25,261 bases of DNA from a virus, in IMG/VR virus record IMGVR_UViG_3300046001_003129, positions 1 to 25,261 of that record, one strand, 5' to 3'. The notes under the pieces were generated by a model that did no database searches, was not told the origin of the DNA, and saw only the letters and a program-made list of their open reading frames with translations. The stretch's first letter is position 1, and each line of letters begins with the position of its first letter. The translations under genes were made by a program, and so were the position numbers. Below are positions 1 through 7,119 of the stretch, piece by piece.

Positions 1-19
1 GAAAGAGACAATCGCGGTG

Positions 20-242
20 GTGGCGATTAGAGCCCAATTTCGGCATACCCCCCCTATTTGCGTAAAAACGCCACTTTTTTTGAGTTATTTCTCTAAAAAC
101 GCCACATTTTATGGCGATTCTGACTCAAAAACGCCATTTGTCATCATCAAAATAGTGGCGTTATTAGCCTAAAAACGCCATAAGTGGCGATATTGATGCG
201 CAATCGCCACATTTTTGATTTCCAACTTTTCATAAGTGCCAC
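20..242. repeat. Cluster of CGCCA/TGGCG repeats, terminator-like on the minus strand
   Basis: This is the non-coding stretch beyond the HNH gene stop at 247. The unit AAAAACGCCA occurs at 64-73, 95-104, 127-136 and 171-180. Inverted TGGCG units lie at 21-25, 112-116, 156-160 and 185-189, and an ATCGCCAC copy at 203-210. Starts of the direct copies are 31, 32 and 44 bp apart. Read on the minus strand, three units take the form CGCCA-loop-TGGCG-TTTTT (189-171, about 160-127 and 116-95), the shape of intrinsic terminators. An 8-bp inverted repeat (184-191 with 203-210) competes with the first. The position fits termination of the HNH operon. A cos/pac or replication-origin role is also possible if the genome is circular. 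The repeats are seen directly; the role is inferred. Confidence 0.7.
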
Positions 243-246
243 TTTT

Positions 247-552
247 TTATTTTGCTTCGCCTTGCGTCTTTCGTGCGTGACATGAGGCGCACAGCCCCTG
301 CAAATTTATCCTGACCAATCGCAGGTCGGGAGCGATGGAGATAGGGACGATGTGATCCACGCACACAGCGGCAGTAACCGTGCCCTCACGCAGGCAATGG
401 CGACACAACGGCTCCTCGTTGCGCACCTGCTTACTGAGCGCACGCCATGTCCAGTCGTACCCGCGCTTCTGACTCTGCTCTCTGTGATCAGGCAATCGCT
501 GTTGCTTTGCTTGCGGCGCACGCTGACCCAAGCGCGGCGGTCTATTCGGCAT
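247..552 (-). CDS. HNH endonuclease next to the packaging genes
   Basis: A 101-aa protein with an HNH nuclease core. C50xxC53 and C88xxC91-H92 are probable structural zinc ligands. The catalytic DHIVP motif lies at 66-70, and N83 is followed by the LCASCH segment. In HK97-like phages a small HNH protein encoded beside the small terminase acts with the terminase complex in DNA cleavage and packaging (established for HK97 gp74 and relatives). Here it is the last gene of its transcript and overlaps the end of the HExxH gene by 11 nt. TerS would follow if the window is a closed circle. The basic, Gln/Arg-rich N-terminus (about residues 1-35) is normal for DNA contact. A homing-type HNH is the alternative but less likely at this position. 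Confidence 0.88.
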   Translation of the reverse strand: MPNRPPRLGQRAPQAKQQRLPDHREQSQKRGYDWTWRALSKQVRNEEPLCRHCLREGTVTAAVCVDHIVPISIAPDLRLVRINLQGLCASCHARKTQGEAK

Positions 553-826
553 GCTTGTAACCCGACTTCAACAGCACGCGGGCAATGTCTGTCGCAGTCG
601 ATAGCACTGCTGCCTCGTCAAGCAGCGGCAGCGCAGCATGCAGCGTCTCGTGTATGAGCGTGTCAATGCGTTGCGCTGGTGTCATCGATGCACGGATGCA
701 GATGGTCGGCCGTCTGCCCGGTGGATGATCGCATGTTCCCCAAGCCGTGCGGCTGATCTCGCTGCTCTTGACGAACTTCACGCGCCACATGATGCCGCCG
801 ATCTTGCATGTGAAGTCATTGGGCAT
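542..826 (-). CDS. Small HExxH putative metalloprotease-like protein
   Basis: A 94-aa protein with a zinc-peptidase signature, HETLH at residues 59-63 inside a predicted helix (DTLIHETLHAAL), followed by acidic D70/E71. The two histidines and the glutamate are the expected zinc ligands and catalytic base of a zincin. A third ligand cannot be assigned with confidence. The start at 826 has an excellent Shine-Dalgarno (GGGAGGTG) and overlaps the end of the metallophosphoesterase gene by 11 nt. Proteins of this size with one HExxH helix are common in phages and their substrates are mostly unknown. It could be an ImmA/SprT-like peptidase or part of lysis, but nothing here proves activity. Confidence 0.6.
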   Translation of the reverse strand: MPNDFTCKIGGIMWRVKFVKSSEISRTAWGTCDHPPGRRPTICIRASMTPAQRIDTLIHETLHAALPLLDEAAVLSTATDIARVLLKSGYKHAE

Positions 827-1736
827 CGAGCACCTCCCAATTCATACGAGGTCGCATCACGCTGCGATTCGATGTGGTTGCCTTCTGCAATTCGTAGTCG
901 ACGAATAATCGAATCCACTTTTGCCGGCACGGCTTCGGGCCGCTACCAAGTTGCGCCTCGTATCCTTGCGCTCCGTCCTTGTATCCCTTTGCCAATGTGC
1001 CCACACGAATGAACGAGCAGAAACGATTGTGCACGCGATACGCGCCGTTCTGACTCGAGAGATACTCGCGCTGCACGCCGATGATGTTTGAGTTGTGATC
1101 ATGCCCGCAAACGATTGCGTCGCATGACTCGATCCAACTAAACATATTCTTTGCCGCGCTAAATCCGCCGCCTGCGCCGTGAAAATACTTCATCGTGAAT
1201 GTCAAGTGATTGCCACCCGCTTCGAGTTGCACCTTCATCCATCCACCGTATCCACCCGCTCCAACCTGTGTATTTTTGCACTTGCTTTTGAGTGCGCGCA
1301 CCGTGTGCGAAACTGGACAGGTCTCGTGGTGACGAGTCCATGATGTCTCATGATTGCCAGCCCCAAAGAACACCCAACGCTCCGCAGCACCTGGCACTTC
1401 ATCGCACAAGAACGATGCCGTCTCGTCGATGCACTCGTCGAAGTATGCCGTCGCCGCAAGGTTAGATCGCAGCCGTGCTTTGTCTTGCCTCGCATCACTT
1501 CTGCCCTGACACAAATCGTACCAATCTCCGTTTGACACTATCATTGAGTCTCGCTTGACTGCGGTCTGTAGCAATCGCTTGAGCACTGGTCGATCGCAAT
1601 CGCCATCAAAATGCACATCGCTCAACACAAGAATCCATCGCTCCCAATTCTTTAGTTGCGACGCTGTATCTTTTACGATGTGGATGTTGCGACCGTGATG
1701 CGTGACAATCCAACTTGGTTTCACGCTCTTTGCCAT
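816..1736 (-). CDS. Calcineurin-like metallophosphoesterase
   Basis: A 306-aa protein with the full set of binuclear metallophosphoesterase motifs in order: D40-x-H42 (LSDVHFDGD), GD at 70-71 (SNGDWYD), GNHE at 127-130, H186 (YFHG) and GHDH at 211-214. These residues bind two metal ions in enzymes that cleave phosphomonoesters or phosphodiesters, including nucleic-acid ends and cyclic nucleotides. The substrate cannot be read from sequence. I chose the start at 1736 because it overlaps the upstream resolvase stop as TAATG and has GGGGAGAAGTA just before it; an upstream in-frame start at 1811 would lie inside the neighbour. Its place between a resolvase-like nuclease and the HNH gene suggests a DNA-processing role, which is inference. 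Confidence 0.85.
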   Translation of the reverse strand: MAKSVKPSWIVTHHGRNIHIVKDTASQLKNWERWILVLSDVHFDGDCDRPVLKRLLQTAVKRDSMIVSNGDWYDLCQGRSDARQDKARLRSNLAATAYFDECIDETASFLCDEVPGAAERWVFFGAGNHETSWTRHHETCPVSHTVRALKSKCKNTQVGAGGYGGWMKVQLEAGGNHLTFTMKYFHGAGGGFSAAKNMFSWIESCDAIVCGHDHNSNIIGVQREYLSSQNGAYRVHNRFCSFIRVGTLAKGYKDGAQGYEAQLGSGPKPCRQKWIRLFVDYELQKATTSNRSVMRPRMNWEVLDAQ

Positions 1737-2080
1737 TACTTCTCCCCGATTAGATTGAGCAACTCCCTCGCAAACTGCGGAGCGTCGCTCACGCGCATCA
1801 TCACGACCCAATTGTTCTCGCCGTCTTGTCTGAAGACAACGACTGGCACTTGACCGGGAGCCGCGTCGAGTTCAGCCTGCTCCAAAAAATCTGTGACTGC
1901 GATTCTGCAATATCGCTTGACCTCGCAATGGATGTTGCCCGTGCCTTTAAGATCCGCATCACCAGCGTCGCCGCAGTATTGCACCGAGCGTCGTGCTTCC
2001 GTGCAGTTCCAATGCTTTGCAAGTTCAGCGGCGCACTCGCGCTCTCCGACCTTGCCTTTGGTTCGCGAGTGGCTTCCCAT
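1736..2080 (-). CDS. Holliday-junction-resolvase-like PD-(D/E)XK nuclease
   Basis: A 114-aa basic protein. It opens with SRTKGKVGERECA, where E13 matches the N-terminal acidic residue of archaeal-Hjc-like resolvases. The core follows with ADL (D43) and the EVK triad (E53-V54-K55), the order E...D...E-x-K of small PD-(D/E)XK nucleases. Such proteins resolve recombination or replication intermediates, or nick DNA before packaging. The gene starts a new small transcript: 66 non-coding bases precede it, holding a palindrome (2121-2146) and the 14-bp motif (2101-2114), exactly 20 nt before the ATG. The ribosome site is poor. It is translationally coupled to the phosphoesterase gene. It could instead be a type II restriction-like nuclease, but its size favours a resolvase. 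Confidence 0.7.
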   Translation of the reverse strand: MGSHSRTKGKVGERECAAELAKHWNCTEARRSVQYCGDAGDADLKGTGNIHCEVKRYCRIAVTDFLEQAELDAAPGQVPVVVFRQDGENNWVVMMRVSDAPQFARELLNLIGEK

Positions 2081-2100
2081 GACTACATTTTGCCCTTTAT

Positions 2101-2114
2101 ATTTTCGCTCGCAA
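2101..2114 (-). promoter_or_regulatory. 14-bp conserved motif, copy upstream of the resolvase gene
   Basis: On the minus strand this reads TTGCGAGCGAAAAT. The identical 14-mer occurs at 25117-25130 (before TerS) and 20736-20749 (before the capsid genes), and a variant occurs at 2428-2441. The gap to the start codon at 2080 is exactly 20 nt, the same as for TerS. It may be a phage promoter element or transcription-factor site. It does not fit a normal -35/-10 pair. The function is inferred. Confidence 0.6.
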
Positions 2115-2120
2115 TAGGGC

Positions 2121-2146
2121 TATGCATATCAACATGGATATGCATA
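2121..2146. promoter_or_regulatory. Perfect AT-rich inverted repeat, operator-like
   Basis: TATGCATATC (2121-2130) and GATATGCATA (2137-2146) form perfect 10-bp arms around a 6-base spacer. The repeat sits directly after the stop of the upstream gene and 6 bp from the conserved 14-bp motif. It is AT-rich and has no U-tract, so a dimeric regulator site is more likely than an intrinsic terminator. Confidence 0.45.
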
Positions 2147-2407
2147 TTAAGATTCGCTGAAATAGGTCTTGTCTCCGTCCCACCTATACCGCCCGATATA
2201 GACCCACTTGCCGTCGGGCATGCGCGTGTATAAAGCCTCCGTATATTCGCCCTTAAGATGCAGCGGAACCTCACGGTCGAGACACTCGCCGCGAACAACC
2301 CCAAGCCGAATATGCGTGTCGCTCTTGTCAGGCTGTATCGTGTCGCCGCAGCACGGCCCGCCGATGAGCACATAGGTGATGTCGTCATTCTCGGGATCGC
2401 TTTCCAC
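2147..2407 (-). CDS. Small phage protein with an 'IGGP' start, function unknown
   Basis: An 86-aa protein whose N-terminal part reads ITYVLIGGPCCGDTI and whose C-terminal part is rich in aromatic residues (WVYIGRYRWDGDKTYF). Short phage proteins beginning with an IGGP..G motif and ending in a Tyr/Trp-rich strand are common in accessory regions, with no known role. I chose the GTG start at 2407 because the variant 14-bp motif (2428-2441) then lies exactly 20 nt upstream, as for TerS and the resolvase. TTG at 2410 is in the same frame. An ATG at 2415 opens a different, less protein-like frame. The end of the 66-aa neighbour (2385) overlaps its first codons. Confidence 0.55.
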   Translation of the reverse strand: MESDPENDDITYVLIGGPCCGDTIQPDKSDTHIRLGVVRGECLDREVPLHLKGEYTEALYTRMPDGKWVYIGRYRWDGDKTYFSES

Positions 2408-2585
2408 CAATGCATTTTCTCACAGAATCTTCCGCTCGCAATAGCGGCAATATCGGATAATGCTTCAGCAGCTGTAGTGCCCGCTTGCGGATGTCTTTGA
2501 TCTCAACCGCTTTTGCATGCAGCAGGAAGAAAAGGAAGTCCCGCGTCTGTGCGATTGTGCGCTGGCTCTCGTCTTCGGTTGTCAT
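2385..2585 (-). CDS. 66-aa helical hypothetical protein
   Basis: The protein starts MTTEDESQRTIAQTR and continues as a predicted amphipathic helix with a basic C-terminus ending GGKRSRE. It has no recognisable domain. The ATG at 2585 overlaps the stop of the upstream 83-aa gene as ATGA, and GGAA lies upstream. Longer in-frame extensions to 2741 are low-complexity and lie within the neighbouring gene, so I did not use them. It belongs to a run of three short coupled genes after the primase-helicase and may be an accessory or host-takeover gene; that is inference. Confidence 0.5.
   Translation of the reverse strand: MTTEDESQRTIAQTRDFLFFLLHAKAVEIKDIRKRALQLLKHYPILPLLRAEDSVRKCIGGKRSRE
2428..2441 (-). 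promoter_or_regulatory. Variant copy of the 14-bp motif
   Basis: The minus strand reads TTGCGAGCGGAAGA, 11 of 14 bases matching the three exact copies. It is 20 nt from the GTG start at 2407, the same spacing as at TerS and the resolvase. It lies inside the 3' end of the 66-aa gene, so it would be an internal signal. Confidence 0.4.
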
Positions 2586-2833
2586 TTCAATTTCCGTTCC
2601 TTGGGGTCTTGGTTGCGAGTGAGTCGCGGCTGCAAGCAGAACTCGAGATGTCGGATGTGATCCCGCTCTCCCTCGCACTGGCGCAGCCTCGCCTCGACTG
2701 CCTCGAACTCCCGCACCTTCACCTCCCAAGAGACAATCCAAACGACGACCTCCCGTAGCCGCTGTGCATCTCGCTCAGACCCGAGCGCGGCGACTCGGGT
2801 GGCAATTCGAAGGATGATGTCGGCTTGGGTCAT
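2582..2833 (-). CDS. 83-aa coiled-coil hypothetical protein
   Basis: The protein is almost entirely predicted helix, with alternating acidic and basic residues (VREFEAVEARLRQCEGERDHI) typical of a short coiled coil, and a basic tail ending KERKLK. No family is recognised. The ATG at 2833 overlaps the stop of the primase-helicase gene as ATGA. The hairpin at 2837-2873 lies just upstream in the mRNA and could affect re-initiation. It is probably co-transcribed with replication genes. A role as a replication or DNA-binding accessory protein is possible but unsupported. Confidence 0.55.
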   Translation of the reverse strand: MTQADIILRIATRVAALGSERDAQRLREVVVWIVSWEVKVREFEAVEARLRQCEGERDHIRHLEFCLQPRLTRNQDPKERKLK

Positions 2834-4896
2834 GTCAAAACATTGGAGGGGCTAACTCCGCCTCCGATGTTTTGGAGATGTCCTAAAGCGATGTCGGTAT
2901 TGAGTGGAGGGGCAGTTCCTGTAAGGACTGCCCCTCCACTCTTTACCGCCCCTGCATCATTGGAGGGGGATACATTGGAGGGTGCTATAGATAGACCCTC
3001 CGATAAAGTTATCGGGTTACAAATTGTCACCTTCTTGTATGGCCCACGAAGCGTCTCAGCGTTAAGTAACCCTGCGCCCATAGCGGCTTGTCGGAGGGTC
3101 TTGACTCGGTTAGCGGATAGTTTGTAGCCAAGGGCAATAGCCAAAGCCTGATGACTAGTCAGGGTCTTGTCACCCCAAACCTCGTCAACGAATCGCTCGG
3201 GAGTCCAGCCGTCATCCGTCTGACCTTTGCGCTTGAGACGCTTGGCATCTTTGTCCTCGCCTGCGCAACTAAAGATAGGAAATTGCCAATGCAACACCTT
3301 CGGCTCCACCGGGGCGAACGACCGTACGGCTGCGTCAAGAACTAGATGGTGTTCGTCCTCGTGATGGCGCAGGATGAGATGCGTGTCTGCGGCTCGGCTC
3401 ATGCTGCCTGCGCCCGAGCCGACATCCGTGACATCCTTGTCGGATTGATTGCCCTTGGATGTGTGATGGATCATGATAAAGCAACAGCCCAACTTCTCAG
3501 CCCATTGGTCAATCATGTTGTATACGCCTGCCATCGCTCCGTTGTCGTTCTCAGCCATGCCGGCAACAAGAAAGCGATAGAACGCATCAAGGATCACAAT
3601 GCCGTAACGACCCTTCTCGATCTTGTCAAACAACACTGGCCCCAATTTACTAAAGTCAATCAGGTTGCCACGGAGATTTAGAGTGTCGAGGTCTTTAAGT
3701 TGGTCAATGTTGATGCCCATCGCATCGCACAATGCGGGTATGCGCCTCGCCGTTGTCTCGCCGTGCAACTCGTTGTCAATTAGCAGTACGCGGGTCTTGG
3801 CGCATTGAAAGCCAAGCCACTCTTGCCCGAGCGATGCCTTGATGGCTAAAGCATTAACCATCCAACTCTTTCCCATCTTCGGGGCACTAATGATGTTCAT
3901 TGTTTCGCCATAGCGCAGCAGTCCGTGAATAATTGGTTTACGCAAATCTTTATGCGCAGCACTTAGTTCGCATATCGGCGTGATGACGAGCGCGGAGTCT
4001 GCGGCCGCTGGTGTCGCCGTCTCCGCTTCTCCCACGCACGGCAATCGCGTTTCTTTGAATGCGTTTGAGATCTGCCTTGGGATGTCACGCTCATCCATTG
4101 GCGACAGCCCGAGCGACTGCGCTCGCTCCGTGATCGCCTTAATGGCATCGCCCTCGTCCCACGACCGAGCCGCAAGATCGCACGCCACCGTGAAGATGGT
4201 CTGACGGCGACCCGCTGGCATCACATAGCCTTCGTTAAGAAATCGGTGCGACAGATTGCTCATGCTCTTCGGCACTGGCGGCACAACAACACTCACTCGC
4301 TCCGACTTCTCATCCGTCGGGTCAGGGAAGTCCGCAAGCGAGTAAGTGTTGTCGGTGTCGACTGCGGCCACATAGCAGAGCGGTCGGTGGTCGTACTTGG
4401 TGTTCACAAAGCCCGGCAAGCGCATCAAGCGCGGAGCGTCGTGAATACATTTGTCAGAGCCGAGCCGAGCCGCGAGTGCCTTCTGATGCGCACAGTGAAT
4501 ATCCATGTCAAGGCAAGGTTCCGACAACCTCCACCACGCATGCACGCCGCCTCCAGTGGCAACAATCGCGGTCGGCTGAGGGATCAGTGATTCTAAAATG
4601 CGCATCTTCGCTTGCTCGATGGTCGTACCACCGTCAAAGTCTGCGTACAGGCATCGAGCCATGCTCACATCCTTTGCCGTGCCGCCCTTCTTGTTCGCCC
4701 TCGGGTTGGCTCCGAAGTACATGTCGGTTGCACTGCCTCCGAGTTTGGTCAGGTCGGCAATAATGTCGGGCGCGTCCTTGAGGTTCGTCCACTTCTGCAC
4801 GCGCATCGCGCCGAGCGTGCGGATCTCAATGATGTCGTCCTCTGCAAAGATGTACGGCAGCAAGCGATATGCGTGGCTGATGACTTCAGTTTCCAT
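2830..4896 (-). CDS. Primase-helicase replication protein
   Basis: A 688-aa fusion of a primase and a RepA/DnaB-like ATPase. The N-terminal archaeo-eukaryotic-type primase region has YFGANPR (60-66), the metal-binding ADFDGG (85-90), GGGVHAWW (115-122) and HDAPRLMRLPG (152-162). A helical PriCT-like segment follows at about 218-285. The ATPase has Walker A SAPKMGKS (337-344), Walker B YGIVILDAF (431-439) and IMIHH at 474-478. A wedge-like helical domain (about 560-630) precedes a low-complexity tail with repeated APSN/SPSN units. It would prime and unwind phage DNA. The start at 4896 has GGGGGGTG upstream and overlaps the 37-aa gene by 11 nt. The tail's DNA contains hairpins and direct repeats (2837-3015) that could be an origin. 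Confidence 0.9.
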   Translation of the reverse strand: METEVISHAYRLLPYIFAEDDIIEIRTLGAMRVQKWTNLKDAPDIIADLTKLGGSATDMYFGANPRANKKGGTAKDVSMARCLYADFDGGTTIEQAKMRILESLIPQPTAIVATGGGVHAWWRLSEPCLDMDIHCAHQKALAARLGSDKCIHDAPRLMRLPGFVNTKYDHRPLCYVAAVDTDNTYSLADFPDPTDEKSERVSVVVPPVPKSMSNLSHRFLNEGYVMPAGRRQTIFTVACDLAARSWDEGDAIKAITERAQSLGLSPMDERDIPRQISNAFKETRLPCVGEAETATPAAADSALVITPICELSAAHKDLRKPIIHGLLRYGETMNIISAPKMGKSWMVNALAIKASLGQEWLGFQCAKTRVLLIDNELHGETTARRIPALCDAMGINIDQLKDLDTLNLRGNLIDFSKLGPVLFDKIEKGRYGIVILDAFYRFLVAGMAENDNGAMAGVYNMIDQWAEKLGCCFIMIHHTSKGNQSDKDVTDVGSGAGSMSRAADTHLILRHHEDEHHLVLDAAVRSFAPVEPKVLHWQFPIFSCAGEDKDAKRLKRKGQTDDGWTPERFVDEVWGDKTLTSHQALAIALGYKLSANRVKTLRQAAMGAGLLNAETLRGPYKKVTICNPITLSEGLSIAPSNVSPSNDAGAVKSGGAVLTGTAPPLNTDIALGHLQNIGGGVSPSNVLT
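2837..3015. repeat. Hairpins and TTGGAGGG repeats in the primase-helicase 3' end
   Basis: A 14-bp perfect inverted repeat (2903-2916 with 2927-2940) has a 10-base loop. A second hairpin pairs 2837-2849 with 2861-2873 (one mismatch), near the stop codon. A third pairs GGAGGGT 2977-2983 with 2995-3001, and CCGATAA/TTATCGG lies at 3000-3015. The direct unit CATTGGAGGG begins at 2841, 2958 and 2973. All of this lies within coding sequence for the low-complexity C-terminal tail, so the DNA structure may matter more than the peptide. It is a candidate origin or a transcription/translation control element. Confidence 0.6.
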
Positions 4897-4999
4897 AGTT
4901 CACCCCCCACGAGTAAAGGATCCACCACATACCAATCAAGCCCGCGAGAAGTCCTAGATAGAACGACTCGACGCTGTCGTGCATTCGTTTGAGTTTCAT
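4886..4999 (-). CDS. 37-aa single-span membrane protein
   Basis: A tiny protein, MKLKRMHDSVESFYLGLLAG followed by a Trp/Tyr-rich hydrophobic stretch ending SWGVNYGN. One membrane span is likely at about residues 13-31, with a positively charged N-terminus. The ATG at 4999 has a good Shine-Dalgarno (AAGGATGCGAC). The stop overlaps the primase-helicase start by 11 nt, so translation is probably coupled. It is just after the SSB-like gene and a 73-nt gap containing a GC-rich hairpin (5030-5061). Function unknown; a small inner-membrane modulator is conceivable. Confidence 0.5.
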   Translation of the reverse strand: MKLKRMHDSVESFYLGLLAGLIGMWWILYSWGVNYGN

Positions 5000-5072
5000 G
5001 TCGCATCCTTGCGTTAATTGAAAGCGAGCGACGGCAACCAATGTGACCGCCGCCCGCCGTCCGGGGCTTATC

Positions 5073-5534
5073 TCAAAACGGAATATCCATGTCGTCGACT
5101 GGCACTGGATCTGCATGCTTCGTCACGGCCGCAGGATGCGCAGGCAGATACGCCTTCACAATGTTGCTCACCTTGCCGACCTTTGATGTGTACTGATCAA
5201 TCGATGCCTTGATGTCGACATCGACCAGGCTTTGCTCGTTAAGCGAGCCGCCCTTCTTAACTGCGGGCAAGTTGCAAGCGATCACGACAGTGTTTATTTC
5301 CCAAGGTTTGTCCACGCCGATCGTCGCAAAGATGCGTTTGTTGTTGCCTTGAAACTCTGTGTCGAGCCACAACTTGAGCGACATCCCATCTTTGTTGTGC
5401 TCGTTCACCTTGTACTTGTCGGCTGCAAACTCTGCCTTGGTGATCGTGAATGTGTACACGCCCTTAGGCAAAATGATCTCCTCAAATTTGCGGTCGGTCT
5501 TTAAATCTTGCGGTGCATCCCATATCAGTTTCAT
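5073..5534 (-). CDS. Single-stranded DNA-binding-like protein
   Basis: A 153-aa protein with a beta-rich body (residues 1-120) and a disordered Pro/Ala/Val-rich linker. It ends in the acidic tip DDMDIPF (147-153), which is nearly the DDDIPF tail of bacterial SSB that recruits replication and recombination proteins. The body resembles phage DUF669-type ssDNA-binding proteins more than E. coli SSB. Its start overlaps the upstream stop as ATGA. Position after an exonuclease and a probable annealing protein, and before the primase-helicase, supports an ssDNA-binding role in replication and recombination. The assignment rests on the tail and context. Confidence 0.75.
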   Translation of the reverse strand: MKLIWDAPQDLKTDRKFEEIILPKGVYTFTITKAEFAADKYKVNEHNKDGMSLKLWLDTEFQGNNKRIFATIGVDKPWEINTVVIACNLPAVKKGGSLNEQSLVDVDIKASIDQYTSKVGKVSNIVKAYLPAHPAAVTKHADPVPVDDMDIPF

Positions 5535-6271
5535 TTCTTACTCGCTTTCTTTTCTGACAATTTGCTGTGACCAGTCGCCACCTTGGCGACAAGTCTGTCC
5601 CGAACATCCTCACGCGATGTGCTTCCCTTTTCCGCTGCGGCTCTCGCCGACGCGGCTGAAATCTTGTGTCCCAATTCGCTTGCGATATCGCTGACTTGAC
5701 CCGCAAGCCCATCGATTTGCTCATCAAGCACTGACTGCTTGAGCATCGCCATCACGCTGCTCGACCCGCTGCTAGATGCAGCAGCTGGAGGCAACGCACG
5801 CGCCTCGGGCTGCGCCGACTCGATCGGCATCTCCTCTGCAGGCGTGCTCTCGATCTTCAGCAAGTGCGGGATGATTGCGCATCCGTGTCTATACGCACGA
5901 CCAGTCGCTCGCGTGATCGCCATTGATCGCACCGAGAATGCCGAGCGTCCCCACGGCGCACGCTCCGCGCTCGACGCAATCGCAGAGCCACGACTGACGG
6001 TCTCGCCAGTGTCAATGCGAACAATGGCGACGACCGCCATGTACTCAATCGAGCCGTCCTCTGTTACCTGCTTTACTACCTCTATTTCAGTTGATGTCAC
6101 ATTGAATGCCCATCCCACTGCTTGCCACCAAGCCACAGTCGGATACTGCCGACCTTGGATGTTGACGATTAGATGCCCGACGGTCGCCGCAATCTCCTTG
6201 GCGATTGCCTTTGCCCGCTGCATCTGCGCAAGCGGTGTCGGCTGATCTGTTGACATGATTTCGTTTGTCAT
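5531..6271 (-). CDS. Probable single-strand annealing / recombination protein
   Basis: A 246-aa protein. The core (about 25-160) includes WWQAVGWAFNVTSTEIEVV, a glycine-bearing strand region (GETVSRGSA) and the helix SVRSMAITRATGRAYRHGCA followed by a TPAEEMP segment. This pattern is found in phage proteins placed between an exonuclease and SSB. A flexible Ala/Ser linker and a Lys-rich C-terminus ending EKKASKK follow. In Red/RecET-type systems this slot holds the annealing protein that pairs resected ends. I do not see clear RecT, Beta or ERF signatures, so context carries most of the weight. The start at 6271 has AGGAGC upstream and an ATGA overlap with the exonuclease stop. Confidence 0.55.
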   Translation of the reverse strand: MTNEIMSTDQPTPLAQMQRAKAIAKEIAATVGHLIVNIQGRQYPTVAWWQAVGWAFNVTSTEIEVVKQVTEDGSIEYMAVVAIVRIDTGETVSRGSAIASSAERAPWGRSAFSVRSMAITRATGRAYRHGCAIIPHLLKIESTPAEEMPIESAQPEARALPPAAASSSGSSSVMAMLKQSVLDEQIDGLAGQVSDIASELGHKISAASARAAAEKGSTSREDVRDRLVAKVATGHSKLSEKKASKK

Positions 6272-7119
6272 AGTTGCTCCTGTAATTTCTTCATCGCCCA
6301 CGCTGGCAACGAGATGTCGACGACATCTGTCTGCGGCCAACCTTTGTATTCATTCTTTAACACGCACTCCCACCACTGCTTCTGCAACTCGACAAGTCGA
6401 TCGCTGTAGCAGTCCATCACCTCATCACTCATGCGATAGACCGCAGTACCGTGCGGATATGTGGTCTCAACAACAAGGAACACAAAGGAGAAGTCGTCAG
6501 GCATTAGACGACCTTCGGTCGCAAACACGCTGCGCAGAACCTCTCGATACCAAGCCGCTTGCAGGCCGTATCCAAAGTTGGCGATTGACTTCTCGAAGTC
6601 GCACGCAAGGTCGCGTGTGGTCTTTAGATCGAGCACCATGCCGTGACCATTCCAAGCATCTAGCCGGGCTTTGGCTTTGTAACCACCCACCGATCCAAAA
6701 ACGGAAACCTCGCGCTTTTTACAGGCTGACAGCGAGTGCTTTATGCGCCAATCTTTTAGGCACGCAATCACCATGCCGTCGAGTTGCTCGGCTTGCTCTT
6801 GATTAATTATGCAACGACCTTGACCTTGATAAGCCAATTCAAATTCGGCGTGTATTTCCTTGCCTGCTTTCGTTCGCTTGTCCACATCAGGACTCACGAC
6901 AGCCTGCGCTAAATCATTTTCAGGCTCGAGCATTGCCGCATGCAGAGCAGTACCCAACGCCAGCGCGGGCGAAGACATCGGAGTCTCCATCATCGCCTTG
7001 GCATGCATCGGTGTACTGGTCTGCAACTTGCGGATCAGCGAAGACCCGACTGACTCGTCCGAGTGGTACGCCTCGGCGGGAAGGTTTTCAATAATGCAAT
7101 CGTGTAGACGCAGACTCAT
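6268..7119 (-). CDS. PD-(D/E)XK exonuclease, RecE/YqaJ-like
   Basis: A 283-aa nuclease. Motifs in order: SSLIRKL near residue 26-32, GTALH with H60, E137 in the EVSV strand, D154 (ARLDAW), then the catalytic LDLKT at 163-167 (D164, K166) and GLQAAWY (185-191). This matches phage RecE C-terminal/DUF3799-type 5'-3' double-strand exonucleases, which resect linear DNA to make 3' overhangs for an annealing protein. The start at 7119 has GAGGTG at good spacing and overlaps the upstream stop as ATGA. It forms a recombination cassette with the next two genes. The assignment is solid at fold level; the polarity of resection is inferred from the family. Confidence 0.88.
   Translation of the reverse strand: MSLRLHDCIIENLPAEAYHSDESVGSSLIRKLQTSTPMHAKAMMETPMSSPALALGTALHAAMLEPENDLAQAVVSPDVDKRTKAGKEIHAEFELAYQGQGRCIINQEQAEQLDGMVIACLKDWRIKHSLSACKKREVSVFGSVGGYKAKARLDAWNGHGMVLDLKTTRDLACDFEKSIANFGYGLQAAWYREVLRSVFATEGRLMPDDFSFVFLVVETTYPHGTAVYRMSDEVMDCYSDRLVELQKQWWECVLKNEYKGWPQTDVVDISLPAWAMKKLQEQL

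Noticed and set aside
20-242. CRISPR array
   Set aside because: Units are only about 10 bp, occur in both orientations and have irregular gaps; no cas genes.
2121-2146. Intrinsic terminator
   Set aside because: The stem is AT-rich and lacks a U-tract.
2083-2415. Minus-strand frame starting ATG at 2415
   Set aside because: Overlaps the more protein-like frame ending at 2147 and runs through the palindrome and motif at 2101-2146.
5739-6245. Plus-strand open frame of 168 codons
   Set aside because: Antisense to the annealing-protein gene in a tightly coupled minus operon.
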